Positions 9,029 to 17,238 are shown, counted from the stretch's first letter. The stretch: 64,000 nucleotides of DNA from Bacteroidota bacterium (GCA_023424015.1 JAFAEM010000009.1:186001-250000); one strand, 5' to 3'. Notes: generated from the letters alone by a model not told the origin. Made by a program: numbers and translations.

Positions 9029-9036
9029 TATTTTTG
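9029..9036 (+). promoter_or_regulatory. -7 box of the pdhA promoter
   Basis: TATTTTTG matches the Bacteroidota -7 consensus TAnnTTTG. No clear TTTG is found 19-23 bp upstream. The box lies 20 bp before the TTG codon taken as the pdhA start and downstream of the earlier in-frame ATG at 8997, so it argues for the TTG start. Confidence 0.6.
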
Positions 9037-9056
9037 CACCTCAAATTTTTTACCCA

Positions 9057-10052
9057 TTGGCTACCAAATTTTCCAAAGAAACTTACCTGTATTGGTACGA
9101 GTTGATGCAGCTAATCCGCCAGTTTGAATTGATGGCGGAGGAGAAGTATAAAATGGAAGGCAAGATCCGTGGTTTTTTCCATGCCTATATCGGGCAGGAA
9201 GCGATTGCCGCGGGTTGTATGACCGCCACCAAACCCGAGGACCTGTTCATCACCGCGTATCGTGACCACGGGCTGGCCATTGCCAAAGGCGTTACTGTGG
9301 ACAGCTGCATGGCAGAATTATACGGTAAGGCTACCGGTTGTGCCAAAGGCAAAGGCGGCAGTATGCACTTCTTTGGGAAAAAGGAAAACTTTTATGGCGG
9401 CCATGGCATCGTAGGCGCGCAAATAGGTACCGGCGCCGGGCTCGCATTTGCAGAAAATTACCGCGGAACGGATAATGTGGTGCTTTGCTTTTTCGGCGAT
9501 GGCGCGGCGAGGCAGGGTATACTGCACGAGACTTTTAACCTGGCCATGTTGTGGAAACTGCCGGTTATTTTTATTTGCGAAAACAACAACTACGCCATGG
9601 GTACCTCGGTAGAACGTACTTCAAACGTAGTGGATATCTACAAACTGGCCGATGGTTATGAAATGCCCGCCGATGTGATCGATGGCATGAAACCTGAAAC
9701 GGTGCATGAAGGAGTGGCCCGCGCGGTGAAGAGAGCCAGGGAAAAAGGCGGCCCGACATTACTGGAAATTAAAACCTATCGCTACAAAGGTCACTCGATC
9801 AGTGACCCGCAGAAGTACCGTACCAAGGAAGAAGTGGATGAGTACAAGTCTAAAGACCCCATCCTGGTGGTACGTAATACTATCCTCGACAATAAAATGG
9901 CTACCGAAGAAGAGCTGGCCATTATTGATAAGAGAATTGACGACACTGTAGCCCATTCTGTAAAATTTGCAGAAGAAAGTCCATGGCCTGATGACGATGA
10001 AGTATTGAAGGATGTTTATGTTGACCAGAACTATCCCTTTATAATCGACTAA
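9057..10052 (+). CDS. pdhA: Pyruvate dehydrogenase E1 component, alpha subunit
   Basis: The thiamine-diphosphate-dependent alpha subunit of the pyruvate dehydrogenase complex, which decarboxylates pyruvate and passes the acetyl group to E2. The thiamine-diphosphate motif runs from GDGAARQG to ENNNYAMGT. The phosphorylation-loop region HSISDPQKYRT is also present. An in-frame ATG at 8997 exists, but it lies upstream of the -7 box at 9029 and adds 20 residues without family resemblance. The TTG at 9057 gives LATKFSKETYLYWYELM, the usual start of the family in this phylum, and a 331-residue protein. The beta and E2 subunits are not next to it; the following gene is a TPR protein. Confidence 0.93.
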   Translation: MATKFSKETYLYWYELMQLIRQFELMAEEKYKMEGKIRGFFHAYIGQEAIAAGCMTATKPEDLFITAYRDHGLAIAKGVTVDSCMAELYGKATGCAKGKGGSMHFFGKKENFYGGHGIVGAQIGTGAGLAFAENYRGTDNVVLCFFGDGAARQGILHETFNLAMLWKLPVIFICENNNYAMGTSVERTSNVVDIYKLADGYEMPADVIDGMKPETVHEGVARAVKRAREKGGPTLLEIKTYRYKGHSISDPQKYRTKEEVDEYKSKDPILVVRNTILDNKMATEEELAIIDKRIDDTVAHSVKFAEESPWPDDDEVLKDVYVDQNYPFIID

Positions 10053-10116
10053 AGCTGTAAGATCACTCCTGGAAACGCAGCGTTTATAAAAAACTAAAAC
10101 AAGCACATCAACAATT

Positions 10117-10806
10117 ATGTCAGAAAAGAAAAATGTGACGGAAACTCAGCCGGCTGAGGACGTGGTAGTGAAAGCAAAAGACTTTTGGAGCCGGTATAGC
10201 AAGATCATACTGGGCGTTGGTACCGCGCTTATCCTGCTGGTAGGCGGTTTTTTTGTTTATAAAAATCTGATTCAAAAACCCAAAGAAGAAAAAGCGGCCG
10301 ACGCCATGTTCAAGGCAGAAGAATATTACCGCAAAGACTCGGTGAACCTGGCATTGAACGGGGACGGACAAAATCCGGGTTTTCTTCGGATCATCAGCCG
10401 TTATAGCGGAACGGATGCGGCGAACCTGGCTCATTTCTATGCAGGCAGCTGCTATATCAAGCTTGATGACAATGCAAACGCTATAAAGTACCTGAAGGAT
10501 TTCAATAGTGATGCGAAACAGATCCAGCAAAGAGCTTACAAACTCCTGGGTGATGCTTCAGCTGACCTTGGTAAAAACGCGGATGCACTGGACTACTATA
10601 AAAAAGCCGGTCGTCATTTTGAGGAAGATCAGGCCAGCTCGGCAGAAGCACTGTTCCTGGCGGCATACCTCGCCGACCGTGTCATGAAAGATCAGAAAGA
10701 AGCGATCGCTTTGTATAAAGAACTGAAGGAAAAATTCCCAAGAACACAGCAGGGCTTTGAAGCCGATAATTACCTGGCGCAATTGGGTGTTTACAATGTG
10801 AATTAA
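10117..10806 (+). CDS. Membrane-anchored TPR protein (YfgM-like)
   Basis: A 229-residue protein with a single membrane helix near the N-terminus (about 29-47) and a large extracytoplasmic domain built from TPR-like helical repeats (about 60-225), including blocks such as AANLAHFYAGSCYIKLDDNANAIKYL and DALDYYKKAGRHFEEDQASSAEALFLAAYLAD. The layout resembles YfgM, which associates with the Sec translocon and periplasmic chaperones, but Bacteroidota homologues are uncharacterised. It lies between pdhA and ribH; only 4 bp separate its stop from the ribH start, so those two are almost certainly co-transcribed. Confidence 0.82.
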   Translation: MSEKKNVTETQPAEDVVVKAKDFWSRYSKIILGVGTALILLVGGFFVYKNLIQKPKEEKAADAMFKAEEYYRKDSVNLALNGDGQNPGFLRIISRYSGTDAANLAHFYAGSCYIKLDDNANAIKYLKDFNSDAKQIQQRAYKLLGDASADLGKNADALDYYKKAGRHFEEDQASSAEALFLAAYLADRVMKDQKEAIALYKELKEKFPRTQQGFEADNYLAQLGVYNVN

Positions 10807-10810
10807 TTTT

Positions 10811-11311
10811 ATGGCTGATATTGCTAACAGCAAAGTACTACAGGTCGATACAGGCATCCTGAATATTCAGGATGCCTGTATCGTTTTGGTGAAAACTGAA
10901 TGGAATGCCGCAATTGTTGGCGAACTGGAAAATGGCGCCATTGACAGCCTGGAAAAACATGAAGTAAAAAAGATCATCACCATCACCGTTCCGGGTGCAG
11001 TGGAGATACCATTTGCAATCCGGAGTTTTTGGGAGGCAGCCGAGCCCGCGCAGAAACCGGATGCGTTTATCGCGCTGGGCTGCGTTGTGCGTGGTGATAC
11101 GCCGCATTTTGATTATGTATGTAAAGCCGTAACCGATGGTGTGTTGCAGCTGAACCTCAGCCTGCCTGTACCCGTTATCTTTGGTGTACTAACGGTAGAC
11201 AACGAGGAGCAGGCCCGTGAGCGGATCGGCGGCAAACACGGCCATAAAGGTGAAGAAGCTGGAATCACAGCGCTGAAGATGATATCCCTTCAACGATCAT
11301 TTAAAAAATAA
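10811..11311 (+). CDS. ribH: 6,7-dimethyl-8-ribityllumazine synthase
   Basis: Makes the lumazine precursor of riboflavin from the ribityl-amino-pyrimidinedione and dihydroxybutanone phosphate, assembling into a large shell. The 166-residue length and blocks are normal: VKTEWN (27-32, substrate stacking), VPGAVEIPFA (60-69), ALGCVVRGDTPHFDYV (88-103) with the catalytic His99, and FGVLTVDNEEQA. It starts 4 bp after the TPR gene. The odd feature is codons 12-25, which contain a perfect 38-bp palindrome (listed separately). The rest of the protein is ordinary. Confidence 0.95.
   Translation: MADIANSKVLQVDTGILNIQDACIVLVKTEWNAAIVGELENGAIDSLEKHEVKKIITITVPGAVEIPFAIRSFWEAAEPAQKPDAFIALGCVVRGDTPHFDYVCKAVTDGVLQLNLSLPVPVIFGVLTVDNEEQARERIGGKHGHKGEEAGITALKMISLQRSFKK
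10846..10883. repeat. Perfect 38-bp palindrome inside ribH
   Basis: The left half is CGATACAGGCATCCTGAAT and the right half is its exact reverse complement, with no spacer. It starts at the third base of ribH codon 12. The axis falls between codons, so the minus strand reads the same 12 residues (DTGILNIQDACI) as the plus strand. As RNA it would fold into a long hairpin about 35 nt after the start codon; as DNA it could be a cruciform or a dimer-binding site. Confidence 0.97.
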
Positions 11312-11337
11312 GCAACTCAAGTCCAAGCAAACCGAAC

Positions 11338-12057
11338 ATGAATGTTCAGATTTTTATTCCCTGCTTTGTAGATCAGTTATTCCCCGATACAGCCTTCAAT
11401 ATGATCAGGGTGCTGGAAAAAGCCGGTTGTACTGTCAATTATAACGATAACCAAACCTGCTGTGGCCAGCCTGCTTTTAATGCGGGGTTCTGGGATGAGT
11501 CGAAAGCCGTATGCACGAAGTTTTTAAAGGATTTTAGCGGTAGCGATTATATCGTGGCACCAAGCGCCAGCTGTGTGGGTTTTGTACGTAATTATTACAA
11601 CAAACTTTTTCAAAATTCATCCCTGCATCATGAGGTGGCGGATATCGGTAAACGCATCTTTGAATTTTCCGAGTTCCTGGTGAAAGTACTCCAGATCGAA
11701 AAATTTGGCGCTGAACTTCAGGGCAAAGCCACTTATCATGATAGCTGTGCGGGTTTGCGGGAATGCAAAATCAAAACAGAACCGCGCCGACTCTTATCGC
11801 ATGTAAAAGGACTTGAAATAGTTGAAATGAATGATGTAGAAACCTGCTGTGGTTTTGGTGGGACTTTCGCTGTTAAGTTTGAAGCTATCTCCATTGGTAT
11901 GGGTGAGCAGAAGGTGGAAAATGCACTCGCCACCGGTGCGCAATATCTTATTTCCACCGATCTTTCCTGCCTGATGCATCTGCAGGGATATATCGCACAT
12001 AAAGGATACAACTTAAAAGCGATGCACCTCGCGGATGTTTTGGCGACGGGTTGGTAA
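11338..12057 (+). CDS. CCG-domain (Fe-S)-binding protein, LutA/YkgE-like
   Basis: A 239-residue cytoplasmic protein with two CCG motifs: CNQTCCGQPAF preceded by a CFVDQ segment near the N-terminus, and DSCAGLREC followed by ETCCGFGGTF at about 178-187. These cysteine-rich repeats ligate an iron-sulfur cluster or act in heterodisulfide-type electron transfer. LutA, part of the LutABC L-lactate oxidation system, has this size and architecture, as do glycolate-oxidase relatives. No LutB or LutC gene follows; the next gene is an EVE protein. I therefore give the family and not a specific reaction. It lies 26 bp after ribH. Confidence 0.87.
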   Translation: MNVQIFIPCFVDQLFPDTAFNMIRVLEKAGCTVNYNDNQTCCGQPAFNAGFWDESKAVCTKFLKDFSGSDYIVAPSASCVGFVRNYYNKLFQNSSLHHEVADIGKRIFEFSEFLVKVLQIEKFGAELQGKATYHDSCAGLRECKIKTEPRRLLSHVKGLEIVEMNDVETCCGFGGTFAVKFEAISIGMGEQKVENALATGAQYLISTDLSCLMHLQGYIAHKGYNLKAMHLADVLATGW

Positions 12058-12098
12058 TGGATCATACCTCAAGACAGTGCTGGTCGCTGAAGAACGCT

Positions 12099-12106
12099 TA
12101 TTTTTG
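12099..12106 (+). promoter_or_regulatory. -7 box upstream of the EVE gene
   Basis: TATTTTTG matches TAnnTTTG, 20 bp before the ATG at 12127. No good TTTG partner is visible at the usual distance. Confidence 0.45.
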
Positions 12107-12126
12107 AAATCCCAAATTCTAAAAGA

Positions 12127-12537
12127 ATGGCATACTGGCTGGCAAAATCTGAACCTTCTGTTTATAGCTACGATCAACTGGTAAAGGACAGGCAAACTGT
12201 TTGGGATGGCGTGCGCAACTACGCTGCTCGTCTTCATCTGCGTGGAATGAAGAAAGGGGATGAGGTGTTGTTTTACCATAGCAATGAAGGCACGGCCATC
12301 GTTGGCATCGCTAAAGTGGCAAAAGAAGCATACCAGGACCCCAGCACTGACAATGATGCATGGGTGGCCGTTGACCTCAAAGCATATAAAAAATTAAAGA
12401 GACCTGTTACGCTCGCACAGGTAAAAGCCGATAAGCGACTTGCCAATATGGCCCTCGTACGCCTGGGCCGCCTCTCTGTACAACCTGTTACTGATGATGA
12501 GTGGAAGATCATTATGGAGATGGCTGGAGAGAAATAA
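12127..12537 (+). CDS. EVE domain protein
   Basis: A 136-residue protein formed by a single EVE domain (the fold related to PUA and YTH domains). Conserved blocks are WLAKSEPSVYSYDQL at the start, WDGVRNYAARLHLRGMKKGDEVLFYHSNEGTAIVGIAKV in the middle and WVAVDLKAYKKLKRPVTLAQVK. Members bind modified bases in DNA or RNA, and some are linked to restriction systems. This one is the common stand-alone form similar to human thymocyte nuclear protein 1, and no restriction gene lies near. The ligand is unknown. Confidence 0.9.
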   Translation: MAYWLAKSEPSVYSYDQLVKDRQTVWDGVRNYAARLHLRGMKKGDEVLFYHSNEGTAIVGIAKVAKEAYQDPSTDNDAWVAVDLKAYKKLKRPVTLAQVKADKRLANMALVRLGRLSVQPVTDDEWKIIMEMAGEK

Positions 12538-12870
12538 TTTCCTGCTCCCTTCAAAAATTAGTTAGCCACGGATTACACGGATTACACAGAAGATATTTTT
12601 TGGCCACGAATTGCACGAATCACACGAATGATAGCCAGGGATTACACAGATTTACACAGAGGACTTAGAATTTTCACTTAAGAACATTTGGTAAAGAGAG
12701 GGTTTAATTGCCCACGGAATACATGTATTGATCTCCTATTGGTCAAAGTTTTTTGTAAGGATTGTTCTAAAATTTGACCTATATAAATCTGTACAATTAG
12801 TAGCCTCTATTCGTGTGATTCGTGTAATTCGTGGCTTAATTTTCCTGTAATTTGTGGCAAAAAGTAAATA
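12538..12870. repeat. Intergenic repeat region with long inverted repeat
   Basis: This 333-bp gap contains word-like repeats built from GATTACACG/CACGAATTACACGAAT units at 12564-12662, and an inverted copy at 12809-12835. The arms 12603-12629 and 12809-12835 are reverse complements over 27 bp with one mismatch and enclose 179 bp. The right arm ends 35 bp before the sirtuin start. No reading frame is evident. Confidence 0.9.
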
Positions 12871-13563
12871 ATGTCGAAGAAAAGTCTAGTGGTATTAACT
12901 GGAGCAGGGATTAGTGCTGAAAGTGGTTTGCGAACGTTTCGTGACAGCGACGGGCTTTGGGAAGGTTACGATGTAACTGAAGTAGCGACGCCACGGGCAT
13001 GGAAAAAGAATCCCCAGCTCGTACTCGATTTTTATAATATGCGACGCCGGGATGTGGCGCAGGCAAAACCCAACGCGGCCCATATCGGCCTGGCACAGCT
13101 GGAGCAGGATTTCGATGTTACTATCATCACACAAAACATCGATGACCTGCACGAACGTGCCGGCTCTACGCGTGTCATGCACCTTCACGGCGAAATATTC
13201 CAGATGCGGAGCGAAATAGATCATAACCTTATCTACGAGATCCGCGGTGATATGAAACTGGGTGAAAAAGCAGCTGATGGTCACCCACTGCGTCCAAACA
13301 TCGTCTGGTTTGAAGAACCAGTTCCAATGATAGAGGCCGCTATACCCCTGGTATCATCGGCTGATATATTTGTGGTAGTGGGCACTTCGCTGGTTGTATA
13401 TCCTGCGGCCGGACTGGTAAACTATGTTTCGCAATTTACTCCCAGGTATGTCATCGATAAAAAATTGCCGTTCACCGGTAATTTTCAAAACACCGTCTGC
13501 ATTGAAAAACCCGCGACGGAAGGGCTGGTGGAATTACAAAAATTATTGCGAACAGTCAATTAA
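12871..13563 (+). CDS. cobB: Sir2-family NAD-dependent protein deacylase, zinc-less form
   Basis: A 230-residue sirtuin. It removes acyl groups from lysine using NAD. The NAD-binding GAGISAESGLRTFRD (11-25), TQNIDDLHERAG (87-98) and catalytic His106 in HLHG are present. Tyr55 and Arg58 (FYNMRRR) match the Tyr-x-x-Arg pair that gives SIRT5 and E. coli CobB their preference for succinyl and malonyl groups. The zinc-ligand cysteines normally found after the catalytic His are absent, and that segment (QMRSEIDHN to GHPLRPNIVWFEE) is shortened, as in a subset of Bacteroidota sirtuins. Its end overlaps the convergent neighbour by 4 bp. Confidence 0.92.
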   Translation: MSKKSLVVLTGAGISAESGLRTFRDSDGLWEGYDVTEVATPRAWKKNPQLVLDFYNMRRRDVAQAKPNAAHIGLAQLEQDFDVTIITQNIDDLHERAGSTRVMHLHGEIFQMRSEIDHNLIYEIRGDMKLGEKAADGHPLRPNIVWFEEPVPMIEAAIPLVSSADIFVVVGTSLVVYPAAGLVNYVSQFTPRYVIDKKLPFTGNFQNTVCIEKPATEGLVELQKLLRTVN

Positions 13564-14897
13564 TAACTTTCTTCCTCTACAAATCGTACGCCCTGCAAAG
13601 AAAGTTCTTCCAATACCGGTTCATAAATCTCTTTTATCGTCGGAATATGTAGCCCGGTGCAACTGATCCGGCCGTTTAGAATAAATTTAGCCGCAATACC
13701 AAGTGGCAGACCTACGGTCTTCGCCATCGCTGTTTGCAAATTATTTTCACCTTTTACGATCAGCGAACTGCGGGTTTGATGCATACTCCCGTTCAGTTCA
13801 TACTCCAGTTCATGCAACATAACGATCATATCCCGGTCATGAGGTAATAACCTGAGTCTATTTTCCAGGGCAAATTGTAATACATCCGCTGAGCAGGTAG
13901 AGGTAAGTGGGATTGGTTCTTCGCTCAACAGCCCGAGGTTCTCAAACAGATCAAGCACCTGCTTCGCATCATCGCCTGCATAATAGGAAACAAAACCTTC
14001 GACACTTTTATATCCGGTAAAAACTTCAACACTTTTACAGGTCCATTCATTATAGGTGATATGCTTGTCAGCGATCACACCCGATGATCTACTTTCATCG
14101 GTCAGGTTGGCTTTTACGATACAATACCAGGCTTTGCAAAAAGATGGATACCTTAAAGTTGTACGGATAAAAGTAGAAGATTCTTCCAATCCATAGACGG
14201 GGATATACGATAACGAATCACGGTTGGGGTAACAGGCAAGAGGATCAAGACCCGGAATATTGACCAACTCGTTGTTCTCAAATACCTGTTCATATGGAAT
14301 ATTAAAAGTCTCCCCGTCTTTTCTAAATACGGCGCCGGCCTTACCTGCCAGTACTACATTTCTGGGATTCCAGCTGATCTTGTAATGCCAGGGATTATCA
14401 TCACTTTCGGGGGCAACTAAACCACCGCAGTGTGATTTAAAAGTTTTTATACGTCCTGCTTTTGCGTGGATCTCATCGATCAGTCTCATCGCGCTCATAT
14501 GATCGATACCGGGATCAAGGCCCATCTCGCAAATAAACAACAATCCTTTTTCCGCGATAGTGGTTGCGAGGCTACGGATATTGTCTTCAATGTATGAAGC
14601 AGTAAGCAGGTTTTTGCCATACTCGACACAGTCTTTCGCTATCTCTCCATGCAGCGCAGCCGGCATCATGGAGATAACAATATCCGCTTCGTTGATAAAC
14701 CTCCCTCGTGCTTCTTTGTCGGTCACGTCAAACGCAACAGGCTGGCCGAAGGGAGAATTTTTTATCTTGTCCATCGCCGTTTGAAGGTTGGCATCGGCGA
14801 GAGTCAGCCTCCAATTTTCTTTCTCCGCGTTTGCCAGCAGATAGTCAATCAGAACGGTCGCTGATTTGCCTGCACCAAATAATAGTATTTGCTTCAT
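13560..14897 (-). CDS. Saccharopine dehydrogenase-like oxidoreductase
   Basis: A 445-residue NAD(P)-dependent enzyme. The N-terminal Rossmann fold starts with ILLFGAGKSATVLIDYLL (4-21) and a second conserved block is ADIVISMMPAALH. The larger C-terminal domain contains EMGLDPGIDHMSAMRLID (144-161) and FKSHCGGLVAPESDDNPWHYKISW, typical of the saccharopine dehydrogenase C-terminal domain. It fits the lysine-forming or lysine-degrading saccharopine dehydrogenase group, and many Bacteroidota have this version without an attached lysine-ketoglutarate reductase domain. The direction of the reaction in the cell cannot be told. It converges on the sirtuin gene with a 4-bp overlap. Confidence 0.87.
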   Translation of the reverse strand: MKQILLFGAGKSATVLIDYLLANAEKENWRLTLADANLQTAMDKIKNSPFGQPVAFDVTDKEARGRFINEADIVISMMPAALHGEIAKDCVEYGKNLLTASYIEDNIRSLATTIAEKGLLFICEMGLDPGIDHMSAMRLIDEIHAKAGRIKTFKSHCGGLVAPESDDNPWHYKISWNPRNVVLAGKAGAVFRKDGETFNIPYEQVFENNELVNIPGLDPLACYPNRDSLSYIPVYGLEESSTFIRTTLRYPSFCKAWYCIVKANLTDESRSSGVIADKHITYNEWTCKSVEVFTGYKSVEGFVSYYAGDDAKQVLDLFENLGLLSEEPIPLTSTCSADVLQFALENRLRLLPHDRDMIVMLHELEYELNGSMHQTRSSLIVKGENNLQTAMAKTVGLPLGIAAKFILNGRISCTGLHIPTIKEIYEPVLEELSLQGVRFVEEESY

Positions 14898-14992
14898 CCA
14901 GCAAATATATAGATCAGTGTAACCCTATTGGCATTTTATTTGACCCATGCTAGTATTGTCAGAATCATTTTAAACTTTAAATCGGCTTAATT

Positions 14993-15574
14993 ATGAAAAA
15001 ATCAATTCCGTTTCTACTGATTACATTAATGATCGCATCTGCAGGGATCGCGCAGGACTTCTCTGCAGGGATAAAGGCAGGCGCCAATATTACCAATTTT
15101 ACCGGCGGTAATTTCGATGCAGTGAAGAAAAAAGCAATCGTTGGATTTCATGGAGGCGGCTTTTTAAATTTTGCTTTTGGGGGATTATCTCTACAACCCG
15201 AGTTGCTGGTGTCTACACAAGGGGCGCGGATCGATAGCGCCAACCGCAGCTACGATTGGAAGGTGACTTATGTGACCGTGCCTGTGATGTTGAAGTTTGG
15301 TTCAGGCAGTGGCTTTTTCTTCGAGGTGGGCCCACAGGTAGGCTTCAAAATAAGCGAGAACGTTACAGATGAATCGATTGAAGATTTTGCCAAGGGACTG
15401 GATCTGTCAGCTGCTGCAGGCCTTGGTTTTCAAACCAAGGGTGGTCTCGGTTTAGGCGCCCGGTACCTGGTCGGACTGTCCAAAGTGGGAGATTTTGAAC
15501 CCTCAGAAAATATTGATCCTGACTTCAAAAATAGTGTGATACAGGTGGGGTTGTTTATTACACTTGGAAAGTAA
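14993..15574 (+). CDS. Outer membrane beta-barrel protein, PorT-like
   Basis: A 193-residue protein with a classical signal peptide (cut near IAQ-DF at about 21) followed by short alternating strands rich in Gly and aromatic residues, for example AGIKAGANITNFTG, SLQPELLVSTQGA, YVTVPVMLKFG, FFFEVGPQVGFKIS and LGLGARYLVGLS. The last strand ends VIQVGLFITLGK. This is the eight-stranded beta-barrel pattern abundant in Bacteroidota (PF13568-type). It is probably in the outer membrane; its function is unknown and its neighbours give no hint. Confidence 0.85.
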   Translation: MKKSIPFLLITLMIASAGIAQDFSAGIKAGANITNFTGGNFDAVKKKAIVGFHGGGFLNFAFGGLSLQPELLVSTQGARIDSANRSYDWKVTYVTVPVMLKFGSGSGFFFEVGPQVGFKISENVTDESIEDFAKGLDLSAAAGLGFQTKGGLGLGARYLVGLSKVGDFEPSENIDPDFKNSVIQVGLFITLGK

Positions 15575-15750
15575 CTATGCGGGGATTAGAACCCGATAGC
15601 CAACGGGTTAGTAATTGGGAATTGGGTGGAGTTTCCCCTGATTCCCAATTTTGTTTTGAAAGTGGAACTAATCCCTAAGCTTTTTTGCTATTGGACCTTA
15701 GTTCCTAACCCTATATCTATCGGGTACCAATTACAAATTCCCTGAAAAAA
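15575..15750. repeat. Intergenic AATTGGGAATTGGG-type inverted repeat
   Basis: TAATTGGGAATTGGG at about 15611 and GATTCCCAATT at about 15641 can pair across a short loop. The same GGGAATT words recur near 21260 and in the dispersed repeat at 46604 and 62183. It lies between convergent genes and may serve as a weak transcription end; no T-tract follows. Confidence 0.5.
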
Positions 15751-17064
15751 CTACTGTCCTGAAGACAAAGCCACTTCATCACTGGCCTTAATATTGATGA
15801 TGCGGTAGCTGACCTTTATACCCCGGTTGGTATCAGCTACACGCACGGTAGCGGATCCGTTTGGTGCGATGGATTTGAAACTGATATGTTCTGTTCTGAG
15901 GGGTTCCTCACTGGGCTTGAGATATTGCAACTCTACCACGACATGATCCAGTTCCACAGCTGATTTGTTACTCACCGTCAGAAAAAGATTGCGTATACCA
16001 CCAAAGGCAACACGCTTATAATCGTTGCTCGATACTGAAACAAGGTTTCGCAGCGTATTATTAACAGCCGGTTTTTCATCCGTCAAAATTCTCTTTTCTT
16101 CCACGCCTCTTACCCTGTGTTCGCGCTCGCCCGTTATCGGGTTTACCGATAAACCCGGACCTGAGCTATTGTCAAATGAGGTATTGCGATAAGCTTCCTT
16201 TCTTTTCGGCACGATCATCATCGTTTCCTTACGGATCTTTACCGGGGCTGGTCGATCTTCCATGACGGACATTGTTGCACCACTGTTGCCATCATTCGTG
16301 GGCGGCATAGGGTTATTATTTTTCGCAACATCCAGGTCTGCCTGCTCAGTTTCGTTGTTTACTTCTGTTTCGTTGACAGCTTTGTTGGATAGCGAAGCCG
16401 ACGTGTTTATTATTTCTGGTATAGCCAGGGTACTATCATTATTTCCGGGCTTGGAGCGTATGATAAACCCTGCCAGTACACCGATCATGATCAACCCTGC
16501 TACAACAGCTGCTTTTTTTACAATAGCTTTTACCAATCCCTTCCTGTTCTTCCTGTCTTTTCTTTCCAGTAATGTCTTTACATATCTTTCCTTGATCTCA
16601 TCCAACGGCTGAGAGTATTTGATCTCTGCTTCTACCGGGGTTTCGGTAATATCCACTATGGGTGAAGGCGGTGGCGGGGGAGACTGCCTCGCCGGCGAAA
16701 TTTCTTTTTTAAGAGTGGCCTTTCTGTCCCCCGGAAGTGTTACAAAAACCGATCTTTTGGGTGTGATCGCCGGCTCTGCTTTTGCAGCAGGGGGAACGTA
16801 TTTGCTATGTTCGGGAGCGATATCTGGTGTAATGTCCGCCCGGCTTGTTTCTGCTGTGTTTTTTTTGAAAAACCTGTCAAAGGGTTGTTCTTCGACAACC
16901 GGAGCAAACTCCTTCAATTCTTCGATCTCACTAGGATAACGCCAGGCGGCGCTTCTGCCCTGCACCCAGATCAGGTCATAGGGTTTTAACCCTGTGGAGC
17001 GTAGCTCGTCGAAAGTAAACGGACCACTTTCCCTGTTATCCCGAAGAAGTAAATAACTGGTCAT
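15751..17064 (-). CDS. GYF_2-domain protein with membrane anchor
   Basis: A 437-residue protein. Residues 3-52 form a GYF_2 (DUF4339-like) domain, recognisable from YLLLRDNRESGPFTFDELRSTGLKPYDLIWVQGRSAAWRYPSEI. A Pro-rich low-complexity region follows (about 85-140), then a basic stretch and one membrane helix (about 183-203). The C-terminal 230 residues face the other side: a disordered part, then at about 345-430 a beta-rich domain (VSNKSAVELDHVVVELQYLKPS and so on). GYF_2 domains are thought to bind peptides, so this looks like a cytoplasmic sensor joined to an extracytoplasmic domain. Its role is unknown. It is divergent from gyrA. Confidence 0.8.
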   Translation of the reverse strand: MTSYLLLRDNRESGPFTFDELRSTGLKPYDLIWVQGRSAAWRYPSEIEELKEFAPVVEEQPFDRFFKKNTAETSRADITPDIAPEHSKYVPPAAKAEPAITPKRSVFVTLPGDRKATLKKEISPARQSPPPPPSPIVDITETPVEAEIKYSQPLDEIKERYVKTLLERKDRKNRKGLVKAIVKKAAVVAGLIMIGVLAGFIIRSKPGNNDSTLAIPEIINTSASLSNKAVNETEVNNETEQADLDVAKNNNPMPPTNDGNSGATMSVMEDRPAPVKIRKETMMIVPKRKEAYRNTSFDNSSGPGLSVNPITGEREHRVRGVEEKRILTDEKPAVNNTLRNLVSVSSNDYKRVAFGGIRNLFLTVSNKSAVELDHVVVELQYLKPSEEPLRTEHISFKSIAPNGSATVRVADTNRGIKVSYRIINIKASDEVALSSGQ

Positions 17065-17202
17065 CTGGATTGTTCAGTTTGAATGCACTAAATAACGGAA
17101 AATTTATGCCGGCAACTGCCAAAGCCTTGTTATAAATAGCCATTTCTAACAGTTTCATTAATATCCACAAAGAGTGGAAAAATAAGGTAAAAAACAACAT
17201 GT

Positions 17203-17238
17203 TTTGTCAGGTTATGACAGCCAAAAAAAGTAGATTTG
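17203..17238 (+). promoter_or_regulatory. Probable gyrA promoter
   Basis: TTTG at 17203-17206 and TAGATTTG at 17231-17238 match the Bacteroidota -33 and -7 elements with 24 bp between, slightly more than usual. The 5' leader of gyrA would be about 70 nt. Confidence 0.55.

Noticed and set aside
10838..11107. Minus-strand frame in ribH that ends in the same peptide as RibH
   Set aside because: The shared peptide is a direct result of the palindrome and not evidence for a second gene.
11338..12057. Complete LutABC lactate operon
   Set aside because: Only the LutA-like component is present; the following gene encodes an EVE domain protein.
12564..12662. CRISPR array in the GATTACACG-type repeats
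   Set aside because: Units are short, adjacent and irregular, with no unique spacers and no cas genes.
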